NCBI RefSeq assembly: GCF_021300775.1 | Contig: NZ_JAJTJP010000001.1 | Coordinates: 186,001 to 250,000 of the forward strand | Source of the DNA: Parvimonas micra | GTDB taxonomy: Bacteria > Bacillota > Clostridia > Tissierellales > Peptoniphilaceae | Reading direction: 5' to 3' | Length of the DNA: 64,000 bases | Shown here: piece by piece, positions 1 to 9,001 of the stretch | Position numbering within the stretch: the stretch's first letter is position 1 | Layout of the letters: each line of letters begins with the position of its first letter | Notes under the pieces: model-generated | Told to the model about the DNA's origin: nothing | Database searches by the model: none | Seen by the model: the letters and a program-made list of their open reading frames with translations, nothing else | Position numbers and translations under genes: made by a program

Positions 1-2
1 GA

Positions 3-1853
3 GAACATAAAAGTCTAAAAAGCTATTTTAATTTGTATGTAGAGAATATATTTGATAAAACTTTATCTTCCGAAAATTCTAATATAATGAAGAGGATTTT
101 TCTAGCTAATAGTTATGATACAGATTTTGAAAATGATATTAGAGAGGTAGGACTTTCTCATATTTTAGCCGTAAGTGGTTTACATATTGGGATTATTTAT
201 TTAATATTGACTAGAATTTTAGTTATTTTACCAATAAGAAGAATTTTTAGAGAAATAGTAGCATTACTTTTTATATTTTTATATGCCTGTTTAATAGGTA
301 ATCCCGCAAGTGTTTTAAGGGCTGAAATATTTTTATTTATATCTATTTTTTCATCTCTTTGTGGTAAAGTTAAAGATAAATTAAATGATTTATTATTGAC
401 TATTTTTGTTATTTTATTGATAAATCCATATATGATTTTTGATATAGGTTTATATTTAAGTGCATTTTCAGTTTTTGGAATTATAAAAATTTTACCTTAT
501 TTTTCAAAAAATAGAGATGGATTGGTTAGTAAGTCTTTTAAACTTACCATATCAGTATTAATTGCAATTTTACCGATTATACTTTATGTTTTTGGTAAAA
601 TCTCATTAATGTTATTTATTAGTAATTTAGTACTAACACCAATTTTTGTGATATGCATAGTAATATCTTTTTTTATATTAATTTTTGGGATTATAAGTCT
701 AAAACTTTCATTATTACTTGGATTTTTTGTAAATAATTTTTTAAATTTAATAAGATTAAATGTTGGATTTTTAAAAGAAATTAGTGTCAATTTTACTTTT
801 TATAATTATAATTTTGTATTTTTGGTTTTTACATATTTGTTAATACTAATTTATTTTAAAAGACGAGATATAAAGTATCTAACAATAGACGGATTTAAAT
901 TTTTTATTATATCAATTATGCTAGTTTTTACTTTTACGAATATTTATTATATTTATAAAAATGAAGTAGTGATAAATTTTATAGATATCGGTCAAGGTGA
1001 TGCTTGCTTAATAAGAGGAAATCAAAGCTCTGTTCTTATAGATACAGGAGGAATTACTTTTGGTAAAGTGGATAATGACAAATCTGTATTGATTCCATAT
1101 TTACAAAAAAGTGGAGTGAAGAAACTTGATTTTGTATTTATTTCACATTTAGATGCAGACCATTGTAAAAATTTAAGTAATTTATCTAAAGAAGTGGAGA
1201 TTAAAAACTTATTTTTTAGAAAAAACGGATATGAAGATTTCTTAAAAAAATATGGAGAAGTTAAAGCTAAAAATATTTATAATGTAGAAACTAATTTAAT
1301 TATAAATTCAAAAGATATAGATTTGGAAATAATTAAAGGTAAGGATGCTCTGGAGGAAAATGAAAGATGTATATTAGTTAGAGTAACTACAAATGGTAAG
1401 AAAATTCTTTTTACTGGAGATATTGGATCATTTACTGAAAATCAACTTGTAAAAAATGATATAGATTGTGATTATTTAAAGGTAGCACATCATGGTAGTA
1501 AAAATTCTAGTACGAAGGATTTTTTATTAGCTTCAAGTCCAAAAACTTCTATTATTTCCTGTGGTTATAAAAATAGATATAATCATCCGCATAAAGATGC
1601 GCTTGAGAGAATAAAATCTGTAGGAAGTACTGTTTATAGAACAGACTTACAGGGAAATATAATATTGAGAATAAATAGGTTTGAAGAAAAAATTATTGGA
1701 TTTAGAGATATTGATGATAATTTATTAGTATTTTTAGATTTCTATTTTATGGATATTTTTAATTGTATTATTTACTTATTAGCATTTGTTGTTTTATTTA
1801 TAACAAGAAATGATTTATTAATAGATTTATGTTTTATTAAGGAGGAACTATGA
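3..1853 (+). CDS. comEC: ComEC/Rec2-family DNA uptake channel protein, 5' end cut by window
   Basis: This is the membrane channel that carries single-stranded DNA into the cell during natural competence. The reading frame is open back to base 3, so the true start lies left of the window; the first start-like codon inside (TTG at 33) has no ribosome site and is not the real one. The sequence opens with the Competence-domain signature (SHILAVSGLHIG) and several membrane helices. A metallo-beta-lactamase-like domain follows, with FISHLDADH, GDIG and VAHHGS as metal-site motifs. A last hydrophobic segment close to the C-terminus is followed by a short tail. About 617 residues are visible against roughly 700-800 for full family members, so only the N-terminal part is missing. 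The stop overlaps the next start (ATGA), as often seen for comEC-holA. Confidence 0.93.
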   Translation, partial: EHKSLKSYFNLYVENIFDKTLSSENSNIMKRIFLANSYDTDFENDIREVGLSHILAVSGLHIGIIYLILTRILVILPIRRIFREIVALLFIFLYACLIGNPASVLRAEIFLFISIFSSLCGKVKDKLNDLLLTIFVILLINPYMIFDIGLYLSAFSVFGIIKILPYFSKNRDGLVSKSFKLTISVLIAILPIILYVFGKISLMLFISNLVLTPIFVICIVISFFILIFGIISLKLSLLLGFFVNNFLNLIRLNVGFLKEISVNFTFYNYNFVFLVFTYLLILIYFKRRDIKYLTIDGFKFFIISIMLVFTFTNIYYIYKNEVVINFIDIGQGDACLIRGNQSSVLIDTGGITFGKVDNDKSVLIPYLQKSGVKKLDFVFISHLDADHCKNLSNLSKEVEIKNLFFRKNGYEDFLKKYGEVKAKNIYNVETNLIINSKDIDLEIIKGKDALEENERCILVRVTTNGKKILFTGDIGSFTENQLVKNDIDCDYLKVAHHGSKNSSTKDFLLASSPKTSIISCGYKNRYNHPHKDALERIKSVGSTVYRTDLQGNIILRINRFEEKIIGFRDIDDNLLVFLDFYFMDIFNCIIYLLAFVVLFITRNDLLIDLCFIKEEL

Positions 1854-2905
1854 ATTACATACAAGCTATGAAATTGCTTGAAAATGGAGAGCTTAATGGT
1901 ATATATGTATTAAGTGGTGAAGAAATATTTTTAATAGATAGATTTGTAGATTTGTTTAAAGAGAAAGTAGTATCAAAAGATTTTTTTGATATGAATTATA
2001 TTGAGTACGATTTTTCTAAAGTTGATTTACAAAAACTAAAAATGGATTGTGAAACAGCTCCTTTTTTTAGCAATAAAAGACTTATAATAGTAAATGATGT
2101 GAATCTATCGAAAAATGGAATTTCTACATACAAAAACTTTTTTGAAGAGATGTATGATTATATTGATAAGATACCAAATACTACAGTTCTTCTATTTGTA
2201 ATGAAGGGAAGCTTGGCTTTTCGTGGTAAATTTTACAAACAAATTTCTATTTTAGGACATAATATTGAGCTTATTAGATTTAATGAAAATGAACTTTTTA
2301 AATTTATTAAAAAGAGATTTGTTCAAAAAAATATTGAAATAAAAAATAATGTTTTGATGTATATAATTGATAGAATTGGGTATTTGGATAGTAGTAGAGA
2401 AAAGAATCTCTATGATGTAGAAAATGAAGTTAATAAACTTCTTAACTCTTTTTCTAAAGATATTCTAGATTTTAAAGATGTTGATGAAATTTTAGTAGAT
2501 AAATTTGAAAATAGCATTTTTAAATTATTAGACACAGTTTCTAAAAAAGATTATAAAAATTCAATTAAAGTTTTAGTTGAATTAAAGAAGTCTGGAGAGG
2601 ACTCCTTTTCTACATTTTATATGATTGTTAGATACATAAGAAATCTTTTGGGAGTGAAAGTTTTGAAACAAAAACAAAAGCATATTGATTTTATCTCAAA
2701 AGAATTAAAAATTTCAAATTATGAATGTAAAAAATTATATTCTGTTTGTGATAATTTTTCTTTGAAATCTCTATGCTATTTTATAGATCTTGCTTATTCA
2801 GTAGAAGCAGATTTAAAAAGTAAAAATAGAGATATTGATTTGTTATTAGAACTTTTAATTTCAAAAATGTCGTTAGGGGGCGATTTGAATGAGCAAAAAA
2901 ATTAA
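1850..2905 (+). CDS. holA: DNA polymerase III delta subunit
   Basis: HolA is the clamp-loader subunit that opens the sliding clamp during replication. The 351-residue length fits the family. The N-terminus ([31 protein letters not shown]) is the usual HolA opening, with a degenerate AAA+ fold lacking a Walker A motif. The C-terminal helical part ([22 protein letters not shown], then a region ending [10 protein letters not shown]) matches the collar domain. It starts by ATGA overlap with comEC, preceded by AAGGAGG. Its last 17 bases overlap the copper ATPase gene, so the three genes are probably one transcript. Confidence 0.93.
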   Translation: MNYIQAMKLLENGELNGIYVLSGEEIFLIDRFVDLFKEKVVSKDFFDMNYIEYDFSKVDLQKLKMDCETAPFFSNKRLIIVNDVNLSKNGISTYKNFFEEMYDYIDKIPNTTVLLFVMKGSLAFRGKFYKQISILGHNIELIRFNENELFKFIKKRFVQKNIEIKNNVLMYIIDRIGYLDSSREKNLYDVENEVNKLLNSFSKDILDFKDVDEILVDKFENSIFKLLDTVSKKDYKNSIKVLVELKKSGEDSFSTFYMIVRYIRNLLGVKVLKQKQKHIDFISKELKISNYECKKLYSVCDNFSLKSLCYFIDLAYSVEADLKSKNRDIDLLLELLISKMSLGGDLNEQKN

Positions 2906-5213
2906 TATTTTTGTAGATGGAATGTCTTGTCAAGCGTGTGCAATGAAAGTTGAAAAAGGTCTTGCAAAGTTAAATGTTGTAGAAGATGTATCAGTAAATC
3001 TTATGAGTAAAACTGTTACAATTTCAGTTGCAGATGATGCAAAGGTTGAGGGTCTAATTGGGGTTATAAAAAGACTTGGATATAAGCCGAAAAGAGATGA
3101 ACTAATTATAGAAAAGAGCAGTATTAAAGCAGAAGATATAGAGAAAATAGTTTCTGAACTTAAAGAAAAAGATACAGTTCTTGTTAAAGATGAAGATAAT
3201 ATTTTAAAAATTGAATATTTAAAAGATGTAGTTTCAGTTGAAGAAATAAATTCTGTTTTAGAAAAATATAAAATTTCTGTTAAAAAAGAAAAAGCAGAAA
3301 AACAAAATATTTATGAAGATGAAATTAAAAATTTAAGAAAAGATTTAATTATATCTTTAGTATTTAGTGTTCCGCTTATGGTTTCAATGTTTTTCCATAT
3401 GTTTCATATGCATAAGTTTATGCTTAATGGTTATATTCAATGGGCATTTGCAAGTGTTGTTCAATTTTATGTAGGGAAAAGATATTATATAAGTGCTTAC
3501 AAAAATTTAAAAAACAAAAGTACTAATATGGATGTATTAATTGCTTTTGGTACTTCAATGGCTTATTTTTATTCAGTATATAAAGTTTTAATCGGTAGTG
3601 TTGATGTTTATTTCGATAGTTCAGCAATGATTATAACTTTAATTTTACTAGGTAAATATTTTGAAACAAATGCAAAGTCAAATACTTTTGGAGCCATTAT
3701 GAAATTGATGGATTTAAAAGCTGATTATGCAATTGTTATTGAAGGAGATAAAGAAGTAAAAAAGAATATTGAAGATGTAAAAATTGGAGATATTGTTCTA
3801 GTTAAACCTTATGAAAAAATTCCAGTAGATGGGCTAATTATTTCAGGTAACAGTTCTGTAAATCAAGCTATGATTACAGGAGAATCTGTTCCAGTTGAGA
3901 AGAGTATTGGTGATTCTGTAATAGGAGCAACAAATAATATTGAAGGTATTTTAAAAATCGAAGTAAAGAGTACTGTTGAAAATTCAGTGCTATCTAAGAT
4001 TCTTGATTTAGTACAAAATGCTCAAACAAAAAAAGCTCCAGTACAAAGACTTGCAGATAAAATTTCAAGTTATTTTGTGCCTGGGGTAATCTTATCTTCA
4101 TTCGCCACACTTGTAATAACATATATTATTACAAAAGATTTTACTACAAGTTTATTAAATAGTTGTGCGGTAATGGTTATAGCTTGTCCATGTTCACTTG
4201 GTTTAGCAACACCAACTGCAATCATGGCAGGAACAGGGGTTGCGGCACAAAATGGTATTTTAATAAAGAGTGGAGAAGTTTTAGAAAAAATTCATAAAAT
4301 GGATAGTATTATTTTTGATAAGACCGGAACACTAACTACTGGAAAGTTAAAAGTTGTTGAAATAAAAAATAATACTAATTTATCAGAAGATGAATTTCTA
4401 AGTGTAATATGTTCTCTAGAAAAAAATACTGATCATCCAATAGCAAAATCAATAGTAAGTTATTGTAACGAAAAAAATGTTAAAGAATTAGATGTTTCAG
4501 ATTTAAAAGTTATTGCAGGAATGGGTATTCAAGCTACTTATAATGGTGAAGAAGTATTTATAGGTAAGAGAAAATACATTGAAGAAAAAATAGGACAATT
4601 AGAAATAAATATAGAAAATGAATTGTTGACTATCTTTATTTCAATAGGAAATAAATTTGCTGGTTATGTAGTATTAGAAGATGAAATTTCACATAATGCT
4701 TATGAAATAATCAACAAATTAAAAGAAAAGAATATTGATGTATTTATGATTACTGGTGATAGTGAAGTTGTAGCTAGAAAAGTTGCTAATAAACTAGGTA
4801 TCAATAATGTTCTATATGAAGTAATGCCGAATGAAAAATCACAAAAAGTTGTTGAATTGCAAAAACAAGGAAAAGTTGTTGCAATGGTAGGAGATGGAAT
4901 TAATGATGCACCTGCTCTTGCAAGTGCAGATATTAGTTTTGCAATGGGAACTGGAACTGATATAGCTATGGAAACTTCAGATATTACTTTGATGAATGGA
5001 AATCTAAGTACACTTTTAAATTCAATTAATATTAGTGAACAAACTTTAAAAGTTATAAAGCAAAATTTATTCTGGGCATTTTTCTATAATGTTATTGCAA
5101 TTCCATTTGCAGCATTTGGCTATTTAAATCCAATGTTAGCTGGATTTACTATGAGTTTTAGCTCAGTAAGTGTTGTTTTAAACAGTTTAAGATTAAAAAG
5201 ATATAAATTTTAA
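2889..5213 (+). CDS. copA: Copper-translocating P1B-type ATPase
   Basis: This is a membrane pump that exports Cu(I) using ATP. An N-terminal heavy-metal-associated domain carries GMSCQACAM (Cys14, Cys17). A second HMA-like stretch at about residues 75-135 has no CxxC pair and looks degenerate. The core has a Met/His-rich first membrane region ([13 protein letters not shown]), the CPC ion motif at about 430, the phosphorylation motif DKTGTLTTG at about 477 and GDGINDAP at about 668. The CPC motif and HMA type indicate copper rather than zinc or cadmium. The gene starts inside the holA coding end with an AGGGGGC ribosome site; no copper-repressor gene or own promoter is evident. It ends at a strong terminator facing pepA. 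Confidence 0.93.
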   Translation: MSKKINIFVDGMSCQACAMKVEKGLAKLNVVEDVSVNLMSKTVTISVADDAKVEGLIGVIKRLGYKPKRDELIIEKSSIKAEDIEKIVSELKEKDTVLVKDEDNILKIEYLKDVVSVEEINSVLEKYKISVKKEKAEKQNIYEDEIKNLRKDLIISLVFSVPLMVSMFFHMFHMHKFMLNGYIQWAFASVVQFYVGKRYYISAYKNLKNKSTNMDVLIAFGTSMAYFYSVYKVLIGSVDVYFDSSAMIITLILLGKYFETNAKSNTFGAIMKLMDLKADYAIVIEGDKEVKKNIEDVKIGDIVLVKPYEKIPVDGLIISGNSSVNQAMITGESVPVEKSIGDSVIGATNNIEGILKIEVKSTVENSVLSKILDLVQNAQTKKAPVQRLADKISSYFVPGVILSSFATLVITYIITKDFTTSLLNSCAVMVIACPCSLGLATPTAIMAGTGVAAQNGILIKSGEVLEKIHKMDSIIFDKTGTLTTGKLKVVEIKNNTNLSEDEFLSVICSLEKNTDHPIAKSIVSYCNEKNVKELDVSDLKVIAGMGIQATYNGEEVFIGKRKYIEEKIGQLEINIENELLTIFISIGNKFAGYVVLEDEISHNAYEIINKLKEKNIDVFMITGDSEVVARKVANKLGINNVLYEVMPNEKSQKVVELQKQGKVVAMVGDGINDAPALASADISFAMGTGTDIAMETSDITLMNGNLSTLLNSINISEQTLKVIKQNLFWAFFYNVIAIPFAAFGYLNPMLAGFTMSFSSVSVVLNSLRLKRYKF

Positions 5214-5246
5214 AAAATGGTATGCCTTAATTGGCATACCATTTTT
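5213..5246. terminator. Bidirectional intrinsic terminator between copA and pepA
   Basis: A perfect hairpin (ATGGTATGCC paired with GGCATACCAT, loop TTAATT) has A-runs on the left and T-runs on the right. It can end transcription of copA on the plus strand and pepA on the minus strand. Confidence 0.9.
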
Positions 5247-5257
5247 AATTATTACAA

Positions 5258-6700
5258 TTATTTTTTATTATATTTTTTTACAAAATTGTAAAGTGTTTTT
5301 ACTGGAGTTCCACTTGCACCTTCAGGATTTGTTCCCCAAGCTGAACTAGAATATGAAGGACCTGCTATATCTAGATGAACCCATGGAGTATTTTCAACAA
5401 AGTGTTCTAAGAATATACCAGCAGTTATTGCTCCACCTGATCCTGGACCAGTAGAATTTAATAAGTCTGCAATTTTTCCTTTAACACTTTCTCTATGTTC
5501 TTCAAAAACAGGGAATCTCCATAAGTATTCTCCCATGAAATCTGCTGATTCTTGAATTTTTGCATATACTTCATCGTTATTACTTACAGCACCAATTACT
5601 CTTGAACCTAATGCATAAATACAAGCGCCTGTTAAAGTTGCTACATCAACTATACATTCAGGATTTAATTTTGATGCTCCATAATAAAGAGCATCTGCTA
5701 ATGTTAATCTTCCTTCAGCATCAGTATTTATTACTTCAATAGTTGAACCTTTCATAGAAGAAATTATATCTCCATTTCTATACGCGCTACCATTTATCAT
5801 GTTTTCGCAAGATGCTACAAGAGCAATTACATTTCTTTGAACATTCATTTTACCAACTGCATACATTGTTGAAATAACTGCTGCACTACCGCCCATATCA
5901 GTTTTCATATCAACCATTCCAGTTGCAGGTTTTATTGCATAACCACCAGAATCATAAGTTAGACCTTTGCCAACTAATACAATTGGTTTTTCATCTTTGT
6001 TTGGTAAGTGTTTCATAATAATAAATTTAGGTGGTAAATCACTACCTCTAGCAACAGAAAGGAAAGCTTCCATTTTTAAAGATTCAATTTGTTTCTTTTC
6101 TAAAACTTCAACTTCAACTCCAACTTTTTCAAGTTCTTCTTTAGCAAAGTTTGCTAATGTTTCTGGATAAATATCATTTGCAGGTCTGTTTACAAGATCT
6201 CTACACATAAATACAGCTTCCATTAGTGCGTTGATTTCTCTGATTCCATCTTCAACATGATCTAATTTGTTTTCTAGAACTTCAAAGAATACTTCGCAGT
6301 CATAAGCGTCTTTTTTATCTTTTAAGAAATTGTCAAAATTGTAAGTAACATTTATAATACCTTCGATTATTGCTTCAGCAGTTAACTTGTAACAAAGTCC
6401 ATCAAAATTTTTGATTTCTATATTGCAAGATTTTACCTTATTAGCTTTTAAACATTTACCTAGTGAAAGGAAAGCTCTTCTAATATTTTCAAGAGAAACT
6501 TCAGATTCTTTTCCTAATCCTAATAAAATTATATTTTCAGTATTTGGTCCTAGATTAGAAAAAATTTCTCCTCTTTTACCATTGAATAATTTGTTTTCAT
6601 TAACATATTCTTTTAACTCTTTACTAATTCCTAAAATGTCATTTCCTTCAAAAAAATAAAGTACTTTAACTAATCCAGAATTACCAATTTTAAATTCCAT
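5258..6700 (-). CDS. pepA: Leucyl aminopeptidase, M17 family
   Basis: A cytosolic metallo-aminopeptidase that releases N-terminal residues from peptides. The C-terminal catalytic domain carries the family motifs VGKGLTYDSGGYAIKP and MKTDMGGSAAV (metal-binding Lys/Asp) and the signature NTDAEGRLTLADAL. The N-terminal macro-like domain is more diverged. At 480 residues it has the normal length. The start is supported by a GGAGG site 8 bases upstream on the minus strand. It is monocistronic by appearance, with a shared terminator at its 3' end. It belongs with the several other peptidases of this window (PepC, M3 oligopeptidase), in keeping with a peptide-using lifestyle. Confidence 0.95.
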   Translation of the reverse strand: MEFKIGNSGLVKVLYFFEGNDILGISKELKEYVNENKLFNGKRGEIFSNLGPNTENIILLGLGKESEVSLENIRRAFLSLGKCLKANKVKSCNIEIKNFDGLCYKLTAEAIIEGIINVTYNFDNFLKDKKDAYDCEVFFEVLENKLDHVEDGIREINALMEAVFMCRDLVNRPANDIYPETLANFAKEELEKVGVEVEVLEKKQIESLKMEAFLSVARGSDLPPKFIIMKHLPNKDEKPIVLVGKGLTYDSGGYAIKPATGMVDMKTDMGGSAAVISTMYAVGKMNVQRNVIALVASCENMINGSAYRNGDIISSMKGSTIEVINTDAEGRLTLADALYYGASKLNPECIVDVATLTGACIYALGSRVIGAVSNNDEVYAKIQESADFMGEYLWRFPVFEEHRESVKGKIADLLNSTGPGSGGAITAGIFLEHFVENTPWVHLDIAGPSYSSSAWGTNPEGASGTPVKTLYNFVKKYNKK

Positions 6701-6775
6701 ATATTACCTCCATAGTTAAATTAGATATAAATATCTTACTTATATAATAACCAAAAATTGAATTTTTTGCAATAG

Positions 6776-6801
6776 AAAAGGACAACGTTGTTGTCCTTTT
6801 T
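6776..6801 (-). terminator. Intrinsic terminator after the COG2426 gene
   Basis: Hairpin GGACAAC/GTTGTCC with a three-base loop, flanked by A/T runs, begins right at the stop codon of the minus-strand gene and precedes pepA. Confidence 0.8.
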
Positions 6802-7255
6802 AAAAAACATGAAAACTAATAGTTGCCATAATTATTCCTGAAAGAATTAATCCTAAAATTGCAGAAAAAATACTTGTTTTAAAATCTATATCTAAAATAC
6901 TTGCAGCTAACATACCGGTATATGCACCAGTTCCAGGAAATGGGATTCCAATAAAAATTGCAAGAGCAATTAAAATTCCACTTTTTCCAGATTTTTTTAA
7001 GATTTTTTCTCCTGCTTTATGTCCTTTTAATAAGATTTTTTTACAAAATTTTCCAATAAATCTTTTATCTTCTCCCCAGTGGAGAAACTTCTTTGCAAGA
7101 AAGTAAACAAATGGCACAGGAATTAAATTCCCTAAAATAGCAACTATGTATGAATTTAGAATTGGAAGTCCCATTGCTTGAGAATATGGAATTGCACCTC
7201 TAAGTTCAATAATAGGTACCATTGAAATTAATAACACATAAATATATTTTAACAT
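6800..7255 (-). CDS. Small membrane protein of the COG2426 'small multidrug export' family
   Basis: A 151-residue integral membrane protein. The N-terminal MVPIIELRGAIPYS motif and the later GIPFPGTGAYTG segment are the conserved marks of the COG2426/Sm_multidrug_ex family. Despite the family name, transport of drugs has little direct support, so the substrate is unknown. Four or so hydrophobic segments are visible, separated by a Lys-rich cytoplasmic loop (KKILLKGHKAGEKILKKSGKSG). A minus-strand ribosome site (AGGTGAG) lies just upstream of the ATG. It is transcribed alone, divergent from the rplJ leader. Confidence 0.8.
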   Translation of the reverse strand: MLKYIYVLLISMVPIIELRGAIPYSQAMGLPILNSYIVAILGNLIPVPFVYFLAKKFLHWGEDKRFIGKFCKKILLKGHKAGEKILKKSGKSGILIALAIFIGIPFPGTGAYTGMLAASILDIDFKTSIFSAILGLILSGIIMATISFHVF

Positions 7256-7342
7256 AACTCACCTTAAACTAATTAATAATGTATATATTCTACCATAAAA
7301 ATAAGATAAAAGATATATTAAAAATTTTTTTAAAAAAAGTAT

Positions 7343-7370
7343 TGCATTATTTTTGAAATATGATATAATA
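7343..7370 (+). promoter_or_regulatory. Promoter of the rplJ-rplL leader
   Basis: TTGCAT at 7343 and TATAAT at 7365, with TG one base before the -10 box (extended -10). The -35 region lies in a 21-base block (7332-7352) that recurs exactly at 63828-63848 before the other structured leader. Confidence 0.8.
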
Positions 7371-7384
7371 TATATGTTAATTTT

Positions 7385-7500
7385 ATAGGCTACCCAAGAC
7401 CGTAGGGACTATTGTTTAAAAATCCTACATAGGTGGAAATACTTTATTATGTATTTTTTTCTCTACTCTTGGTAGAGATTTTTTTATATGTAGCCTTTAA
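7385..7500 (+). ncRNA. Ribosomal protein L10 leader with intrinsic attenuator
   Basis: The leader opens with the L10-leader-like run AGGCTACCCAAGACCGTAGG. Its closing stem is AGGCTAC (7387-7393) with GTAGCCT (7490-7496). An internal GTAGG/CCTAC stem (7402-7406 with 7424-7428) fits the L10-binding arm. Inside it, TCTCTAC/GTAGAGA (7460-7478) followed by seven T forms an intrinsic terminator. Known biology: the L10(L12)4 complex binds such leaders and represses rplJL, in Bacillus partly by promoting termination. Confidence 0.85.
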
Positions 7501-7513
7501 TGGAGGTGAAACG

Positions 7514-8014
7514 ATGAAAGATTTTGTTTTAGAACAAAAACAAGCTGTTGTATCAGAAATTAGAGAAAAAATTGAAAATTCAGGTTCTTTAGTTTTAGTT
7601 GATTACAGAGGTTTAACTGTTGAACAAGTTACTAACTTAAGAAATAAGTATAGAGAAGCTGGAGTTCAATACAAGGTTTATAAAAATACTATGATGAAAT
7701 TAGCTTTTAAAGAATTAGGTTTAGAAGATTTCAATCAATATTTAGAAGGACCTAGCGCAGTTGCATTCTCAGGAGAAGACTTAACAGCAGCAGCAAGAAT
7801 TACTAATGAATTTGCAAAGTCAAATGAAAAATTAGTTATAAAAGCAGGTATTTTAGAAGGTAAAATTTTAGATAACAATGGTGTTAAAGCTATTGCAAAC
7901 ATTCCTTCAAGAGAAGTACTTATTGCGAAATTACTTGGCAGCCTAAAGGCACCAGTATCAAATTTTGTGTATATGTTAGATGCACTAAGAAAAAAGAAAG
8001 AAGAAGCAGCTTAA
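7514..8014 (+). CDS. rplJ: 50S ribosomal protein L10
   Basis: L10 forms the base of the ribosomal stalk and binds L7/L12 dimers through its C-terminal helix. I place the start at ATG 7514, with GGAGGTG seven bases upstream; a longer in-frame reading from GTG 7433 runs through the structured leader and is not real. The 166-residue product opens with KDFVLEQKQAVVSEIREKIENSGSLVLVDYRGLTV, the usual L10 N-terminus. It sits directly after the L10 leader and 29 bases before rplL, the standard rplJL operon. Confidence 0.96.
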   Translation: MKDFVLEQKQAVVSEIREKIENSGSLVLVDYRGLTVEQVTNLRNKYREAGVQYKVYKNTMMKLAFKELGLEDFNQYLEGPSAVAFSGEDLTAAARITNEFAKSNEKLVIKAGILEGKILDNNGVKAIANIPSREVLIAKLLGSLKAPVSNFVYMLDALRKKKEEAA

Positions 8015-8043
8015 TGGTTGCGTAAAATTTTAGGAGGTATATT

Positions 8044-8415
8044 ATGGATTTCGAACAAATATTAGAAGCAATTGAAAAATTATCAGTTCTTGAATTAAAT
8101 GAATTAGTTAAAGCAGCAGAAGAAAAATTTGGAGTTTCTGCATCTGCACCTGTAGTAGTTGGAGCAGTAGCTGGTGGAGAAGCAGCTGCAGCTGTTGAAG
8201 AAAAATCAGAATTTGATGTTATTTTAGCATCAGTTGGAGCAGAAAAAATGAAAGTTGTTAAAGCAGTTAAAGATTTAAGCGGATTAGGCTTAAAAGAAGC
8301 TAAAGACATCGTTGATAACGCTCCAAAAGCTATCAAAGAAGGAGTTTCTAAAGAAGAAGCTGAACAAATGAAAGCTAAATTAGAAGAAGTAGGAGCTACT
8401 ATTGAATTAAAGTAG
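8044..8415 (+). CDS. rplL: 50S ribosomal protein L7/L12
   Basis: This is the acidic stalk protein that recruits translation GTPases. Its 123 residues show the N-terminal dimerisation helix ([26 protein letters not shown]), the Ala/Gly-rich hinge and the C-terminal domain ([35 protein letters not shown]), all as expected. It is preceded by AGGAGGT and followed by a strong terminator, so the operon ends here. Confidence 0.97.
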   Translation: MDFEQILEAIEKLSVLELNELVKAAEEKFGVSASAPVVVGAVAGGEAAAAVEEKSEFDVILASVGAEKMKVVKAVKDLSGLGLKEAKDIVDNAPKAIKEGVSKEEAEQMKAKLEEVGATIELK

Positions 8416-8442
8416 GAATTACTTCAAATTAAATTTGAAATT

Positions 8443-8468
8443 AAAGTGGATTTATATCCACTTTTTTT
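8443..8468 (+). terminator. Intrinsic terminator of rplJ-rplL
   Basis: AAAGTGGAT pairs with ATCCACTTT around a four-base loop and is followed by a T run. Confidence 0.9.
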
Positions 8469-8561
8469 ATTGTAAAAAAAATAACTTAATATAATAAATA
8501 TGTATAATTTAATAAAATTATTCTGTATTTCTAAAAATATTTCGATAACAATTATTAAGTA

Positions 8562-8590
8562 TTGATTTATTTTCCTTAAAAATATATAAT
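8562..8590 (+). promoter_or_regulatory. Promoter of the mazF operon
   Basis: TTGATT and TATAAT are spaced by 17 bases. Predicted transcription start near 8597 leaves a leader of about 50 bases, which holds the Shine-Dalgarno and hairpin described below. Confidence 0.6.
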
Positions 8591-8610
8591 AATAAAATAA
8601 GACTAATTAA

Positions 8611-8646
8611 GAGGGAGTACTTTTAGTTTACTAAAAGAAATAAGAT
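8611..8646 (+). promoter_or_regulatory. Displaced ribosome site and hairpin before mazF
   Basis: The only good Shine-Dalgarno (GAGGGAG, 8611-8617) is about 30 bases before the ATG. Between them lies a hairpin, CTTTTAGT/ACTAAAAG at 8620-8637. If the hairpin forms, the effective spacing falls to about 11 bases, so folding could gate translation. Confidence 0.5.
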
Positions 8647-8985
8647 ATGAAGGTAAAAAGAGGAGATATTTTTTATGCTGATTTAAGCCCAGTTGTCGGC
8701 TCTGAACAAGGTGGAGTGAGGCCGGTCCTAGTTGTTCAAAATGATGTAGGAAATAAATATAGCCCAACAGTTATTATTGCTGCCATTACTTCTCAGATGA
8801 ACAAAGTTAAGCTTCCAACTCACGTTGAAGTTTCAGCAGAATTTGGTCTTCCGAAAAATTCTGTTGTATTGTTAGAACAAATAAGAACAATAGATAAAAA
8901 GAGGCTGAGAGAAAAGGTTGGATATACAGATGAGTTCTTTATGAAAAAAGTTAATGAAGCACTTTTAAGATCTGTTGGAGTTTAG
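8647..8985 (+). CDS. mazF: MazF/PemK-family endoribonuclease toxin, no antitoxin visible
   Basis: This is an mRNA-cleaving toxin of the MazF/EndoA type. The 112-residue sequence follows the family from its first residue: [34 protein letters not shown], then [24 protein letters not shown] and [13 protein letters not shown]. The conserved start supports ATG 8647 despite the poorly placed ribosome site. In related bacteria a MazE/EndoAI antitoxin gene normally lies just upstream. Here there are only 178 bases between the rplL terminator and mazF, with no credible ORF. Two genes follow closely in the same direction (a kinase-fold protein and apbE), suggesting an operon. An antitoxin could be encoded elsewhere. 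Confidence 0.93.
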   Translation: MKVKRGDIFYADLSPVVGSEQGGVRPVLVVQNDVGNKYSPTVIIAAITSQMNKVKLPTHVEVSAEFGLPKNSVVLLEQIRTIDKKRLREKVGYTDEFFMKKVNEALLRSVGV

Positions 8986-9001
8986 TACATAGAGGGAAAA
9001 T

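Noticed and set aside
6800-7255. Assignment of the COG2426 protein as a proven drug exporter
   Set aside because: The family name is historical; sequence supports membership only, not drug transport.
7433-7513. N-terminal extension of rplJ from GTG 7433
   Set aside because: The extension runs through the L10 leader and its terminator; ATG 7514 has the ribosome site and the conserved N-terminus.
8500-8565. Tiny ORF upstream of mazF as an antitoxin
   Set aside because: It is only 21 codons, has no ribosome site, overlaps the mazF -35 box and shows no antitoxin-like pattern.
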